Shown here in pieces: positions 61,824-64,000 of a stretch of DNA of 64,000 nucleotides. Below the pieces are notes generated by a model. It made no database searches. It had not been told where the DNA came from and worked only from the letters and a program-made list of their open reading frames with translations. How positions within the stretch are numbered: the first letter of the stretch is position 1; each line of letters begins with the position of its first letter. Both the position numbers and the translations under genes were made by a program. Source of the DNA: Micromonospora pisi (GTDB taxonomy: Bacteria; Actinomycetota; Actinomycetes; Mycobacteriales; Micromonosporaceae); assembly GCF_003633685.1 (NCBI RefSeq), contig NZ_RBKT01000001.1:5704001-5768000 (forward strand), read 5' to 3'.

Positions 61824-62238
61824 GCGGCTGGTGACTCGCCTCCGCGCGATCCTGGTCGATCACGGGATCGCGCGGGGCGGGGCGGGTCGGAGGGCGGCGT
61901 ACTGGGCCGGGTGGCTCCCTGCCGAGCAAATTATGGAGCGATCGTTGCAGAACGAGCCCCTGGCAACAAGGGGCTTTTGGGGCTACCTGAGAGGCTGTTC
62001 CCGATTCGTTCGAGGATTATTTGCCGTATCTGGGCGTTTTGTTGGCCGGCTCCTGACGCGCCCAGCTCAGCCGTGAGCCAGGTTACTTTGTCGATCGTTC
62101 CAGAACGGGTTAGTGTTTCGACCTGCGGAGCCCCTGCCGGGGCGCGTGAGGCGCGGGTCGCCAGCCATCTCCGGCATCTGCCTACGGGTCTCCGCTCGGC
62201 CGCACCGCGGCCGACCAGTCGAGTAGATGTGAGGCGAG
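61824..62238. other. Intergenic region after the cellulase
   Basis: About 415 bp. It holds a classic intrinsic terminator: stem AGCCCCT/AGGGGCT (61955-61975) followed by TTTT, 131 bp past the cellulase stop. The promoter of the following SDR should also lie here. No gene seen. Confidence 0.7.
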
Positions 62239-62997
62239 ATGTCTGGACGCTTGGATTCGAAGGTGCTGGTCGTGACCGGCGGCACGCAGGGCATGGGCCT
62301 GGCGTTCGCGCGGCGGGCGGCGGCGGAAGGCGCCCGTGTCGTCATCGGTGCCCGGGACAAGGACCGGGGCGAGCAGGTGGCGGGCGAGATCAGGAACGCG
62401 GGCGGCAACGCCCTGTTCGTGCCGACCGACGTGACCGTCGAGGAGGAGATGGCGCGGCTCGTCGACACCGCGGTGTCGGAGTTCGGCCGCCTGGACGGCG
62501 CGTTCAACAACGCCGGCGGCGGACCGATGGGCAGCGTCCGGGAGACCGGGAGCGACAACTGGCACCAGTCGCTCGCCCTCAACCTGACGAGCGTCTTCTA
62601 CGGTCTCAAGTACGAGCTGCCGGCGATCATCGCCTCCGGCGGTGGTGGCGCGGTCGTCAACAACGCCTCCGTGTCCGGCGTCAAGGGCGACGCCACGCAG
62701 GCCGCCTACAACGCGGCGAAGCATGGCGTCATCGGCCTCACCCGCTCGGCGGCACTCGACGTGGCCGGCTCTGGCGTTCGGGTAAACGCCCTGGTCACCG
62801 GCCTGATCGACACCCCGCTCTGGCAGGGGGTGGTGAGCCGCGATCCGTCGGCCGCGCAGCGCTACCTGTCGGTTCAGCCGACCGGGCGGGCCGGCACCTC
62901 GGACGAGGTCGCCGCACTCACCACGTTCCTGCTCGGCGACGAGTCCGCCTTCATCACCGGTGCGGCCATCGCCATCGACGGCGCCCTCACCGCCTGA
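62239..62997 (+). CDS. Short-chain dehydrogenase/reductase (SDR)
   Basis: 252 residues. Cofactor motif VTGGTQGMGLAFA near residue 12, acidic D in FVPTDVTVEEE, NNAGGGPMG, catalytic Ser in VNNASVSGVKG and AYNAAKHGVIG. The C-terminus FITGAAIAIDGALTA matches the classical SDR end. The pattern is close to the 3-ketoacyl-ACP reductase/glucose dehydrogenase-like group; the substrate is unknown. GAGGCGAG precedes the ATG. It is convergent with the oxidoreductase to its right, with a long inverted repeat between. Confidence 0.9.
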   Translation: MSGRLDSKVLVVTGGTQGMGLAFARRAAAEGARVVIGARDKDRGEQVAGEIRNAGGNALFVPTDVTVEEEMARLVDTAVSEFGRLDGAFNNAGGGPMGSVRETGSDNWHQSLALNLTSVFYGLKYELPAIIASGGGGAVVNNASVSGVKGDATQAAYNAAKHGVIGLTRSAALDVAGSGVRVNALVTGLIDTPLWQGVVSRDPSAAQRYLSVQPTGRAGTSDEVAALTTFLLGDESAFITGAAIAIDGALTA

Positions 62998-63039
62998 CGT
63001 CGCCTCGCTCGAGCGTCCCGCCGGTCATCCCCAACCGGG

Positions 63040-63098
63040 TTGATCATGAAGTTGGCGCGGATTCCCGAGCAGGGAAAGCGTGCCAACTTCATGATCAA
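63040..63098. terminator. 17-bp inverted repeat between convergent genes
   Basis: TTGATCATGAAGTTGGC (63040-63056) and its exact complement (63082-63098) with a 25-base centre. It is a likely bidirectional terminator and, from memory, of a sequence type repeated in Micromonospora intergenic DNA. Confidence 0.75.
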
Positions 63099-63141
63099 AC
63101 GCGGGTGACGGGGCGCGGCGGGTGGGGATCGGGGCGGCGGC

Positions 63142-64000
63142 TCAGCGGAGCAGGGGGAGGAGCTCCTCGGCGGCGAGGGTGATCTGGGTGACGGCGAACT
63201 GTGGGTCGTCCGGGGGAACGAAGACGATCGAATCGGCACCCGCGTCGATCAGCCGCTTCGCCGACGCCGCGCTCTGCGTTGCCGTACCGGCGACAGTGAA
63301 GCGGTCGAGGTAGCTCGCGGGCAGCGCCCGGGCGAGGTCCTCCACTTTCGGGTGGGCGGCGACCAGGGCTGCGATCTCCTCGGCCAGGTCGTCGTCGCCG
63401 GGCGGGAGCTTCGGGCCGCCGATGATCCGCCCGGCGATCGCCTGACGGGCCCACTCGCGCTTCTCGTCGAAGTCGAGCCAGGCGTAGAGGGTCAGCCGGT
63501 GCGGGTCGGTACGCCCGGCGTCGGCCCGGCCCTCGTCGATCCGCTCCCGGGACCAACGTACGGATGGCGCGCTCGTGCACTCGGTCAGGATCGTGCCGTC
63601 GGCCACCTGCCCGGAGAGGCGCAGCGACTTCGGGCCGCGTACGCCGGTCGAGATCAGGGGCGCCTCGGCCGGCGGAAACGCCAGCTTCACCCCGTCCAGC
63701 CTCGCGTACCGGCCGTCGACGGTGACCGTCTCGCCGGCCAGCAGGGCGCGTACCGCGCTGACCGTCTCACCGAGCACCGCCAGCGGTGACGGATGATCGG
63801 CGCCGACCTGGCGGACCCAGTCGGGCATGCCGTGCCCGAAGCCCGGCAGGATCCGGCCGGGGAAGACCCGTTCCAGATTGGTCAGCTCCATCGCGGCCAG
63901 GGCCGGGTTCCGGAACGCGGCCGGCAGGATGCCGATGCCGATCTTCAACGTCTCGGTGACCGAGGCGGCGATCGCGGCGGCGGAGACCGCGCCGGTGAAG
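63142..64000 (-). CDS. LLM-class flavin-dependent oxidoreductase (partial, 5' end beyond window)
   Basis: The 3' part of a luciferase-like monooxygenase-type gene; the frame stays open to the right edge, reading FTGAVSAAAIAASVTETLKI. Family features: KIGIGILPAAFRNPALAAME, RILPGFGHGMPDWVRQVG (F420/FMN-binding loop), VTVDGRYARLDGVKLAFPPA and FVAGT-like TVAGTATQSAASAKRLIDAG. The RILPGFGHG stretch is common in F420-dependent enzymes of actinobacteria. The reaction cannot be assigned. No start codon is inside the window; an internal TTG at 63948 should not be taken as the start. The last gene stands alone on this strand. Confidence 0.88.
   Translation of the reverse strand, partial: FTGAVSAAAIAASVTETLKIGIGILPAAFRNPALAAMELTNLERVFPGRILPGFGHGMPDWVRQVGADHPSPLAVLGETVSAVRALLAGETVTVDGRYARLDGVKLAFPPAEAPLISTGVRGPKSLRLSGQVADGTILTECTSAPSVRWSRERIDEGRADAGRTDPHRLTLYAWLDFDEKREWARQAIAGRIIGGPKLPPGDDDLAEEIAALVAAHPKVEDLARALPASYLDRFTVAGTATQSAASAKRLIDAGADSIVFVPPDDPQFAVTQITLAAEELLPLLR

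Noticed and set aside
61940-61980. IS30 end-like stretch (GATCGTTGCA) after the cellulase
   Set aside because: Only ten bases match the IS end and no transposase or second end is near; chance is likely. The adjacent stem with TTTT is a terminator.
61771-62076. 101-codon plus-strand frame overlapping the cellulase end
   Set aside because: Overlaps the cellulase in another frame, contains the terminator hairpin and has no recognisable domain.

Overview
The window is high-GC actinobacterial DNA, most likely from Micromonosporaceae (Micromonospora or a near relative). Reasons: strong GC bias, GTG/TTG starts behind purine-rich ribosome binding sites, many secreted hydrolases with CBM2/Fn3 modules, GAF-ANTAR and MMPL/TetR genes, and short intergenic palindromes of the type scattered through Micromonospora genomes (the last from memory). 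No rRNA, tRNA, CRISPR array or replication origin was seen.

Region 1 (1-9934, minus strand) is a three-gene operon that looks like an antiphage defence system. A 2080-residue protein carries a Ser/Thr kinase, an SF2 helicase with a DUF1998 zinc region and a DUF559/Vsr-like nuclease. It is followed by a SNF2 helicase and then by the start of a large DNA methyltransferase, which runs off the left edge. The last two genes are translationally coupled. The pair resembles the helicase and methylase of class 1 DISARM; the four-domain fusion is the unusual part.

Region 2 (10.4-25.1 kb) holds an LtrA-like membrane protein, a secreted subtilase, a membrane phosphatase/sulfatase-like protein, an FkbM methyltransferase, two more secreted proteins (a carboxypeptidase-regulatory-like repeat protein and a metallophosphoesterase) and an MFS exporter coupled to a membrane-anchored beta-propeller.

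Region 3 (25.1-32.6 kb) is regulation and export. It has an ABC-2 exporter, a two-component system in the same orientation, and a divergent TetR/MMPL pair separated by six palindromes at an exact 23-bp period.

Region 4 (32.6-41.1 kb) contains an NAD-dependent molybdenum formate dehydrogenase operon (fdsGBAD), a divergent SDR and a glycogen-debranching-type enzyme.

Region 5 (41.2-64 kb) is mixed. It has an aminoglycoside-adenylyltransferase-like gene, a GNAT, polysaccharide lyases, an AraC/DUF1772 pair, a broken GAF-ANTAR gene, two tandem FG-GAP-type secreted paralogues, PAP2, a GH3 enzyme divergent from a ROK regulator, an IS30-family element sitting in the loop of an intergenic palindrome, two ABC systems, a CBM2-Fn3-GH5 cellulase, an SDR and a partial luciferase-like oxidoreductase. 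Several secreted plant- or alga-polysaccharide enzymes suggest a saprophytic life.
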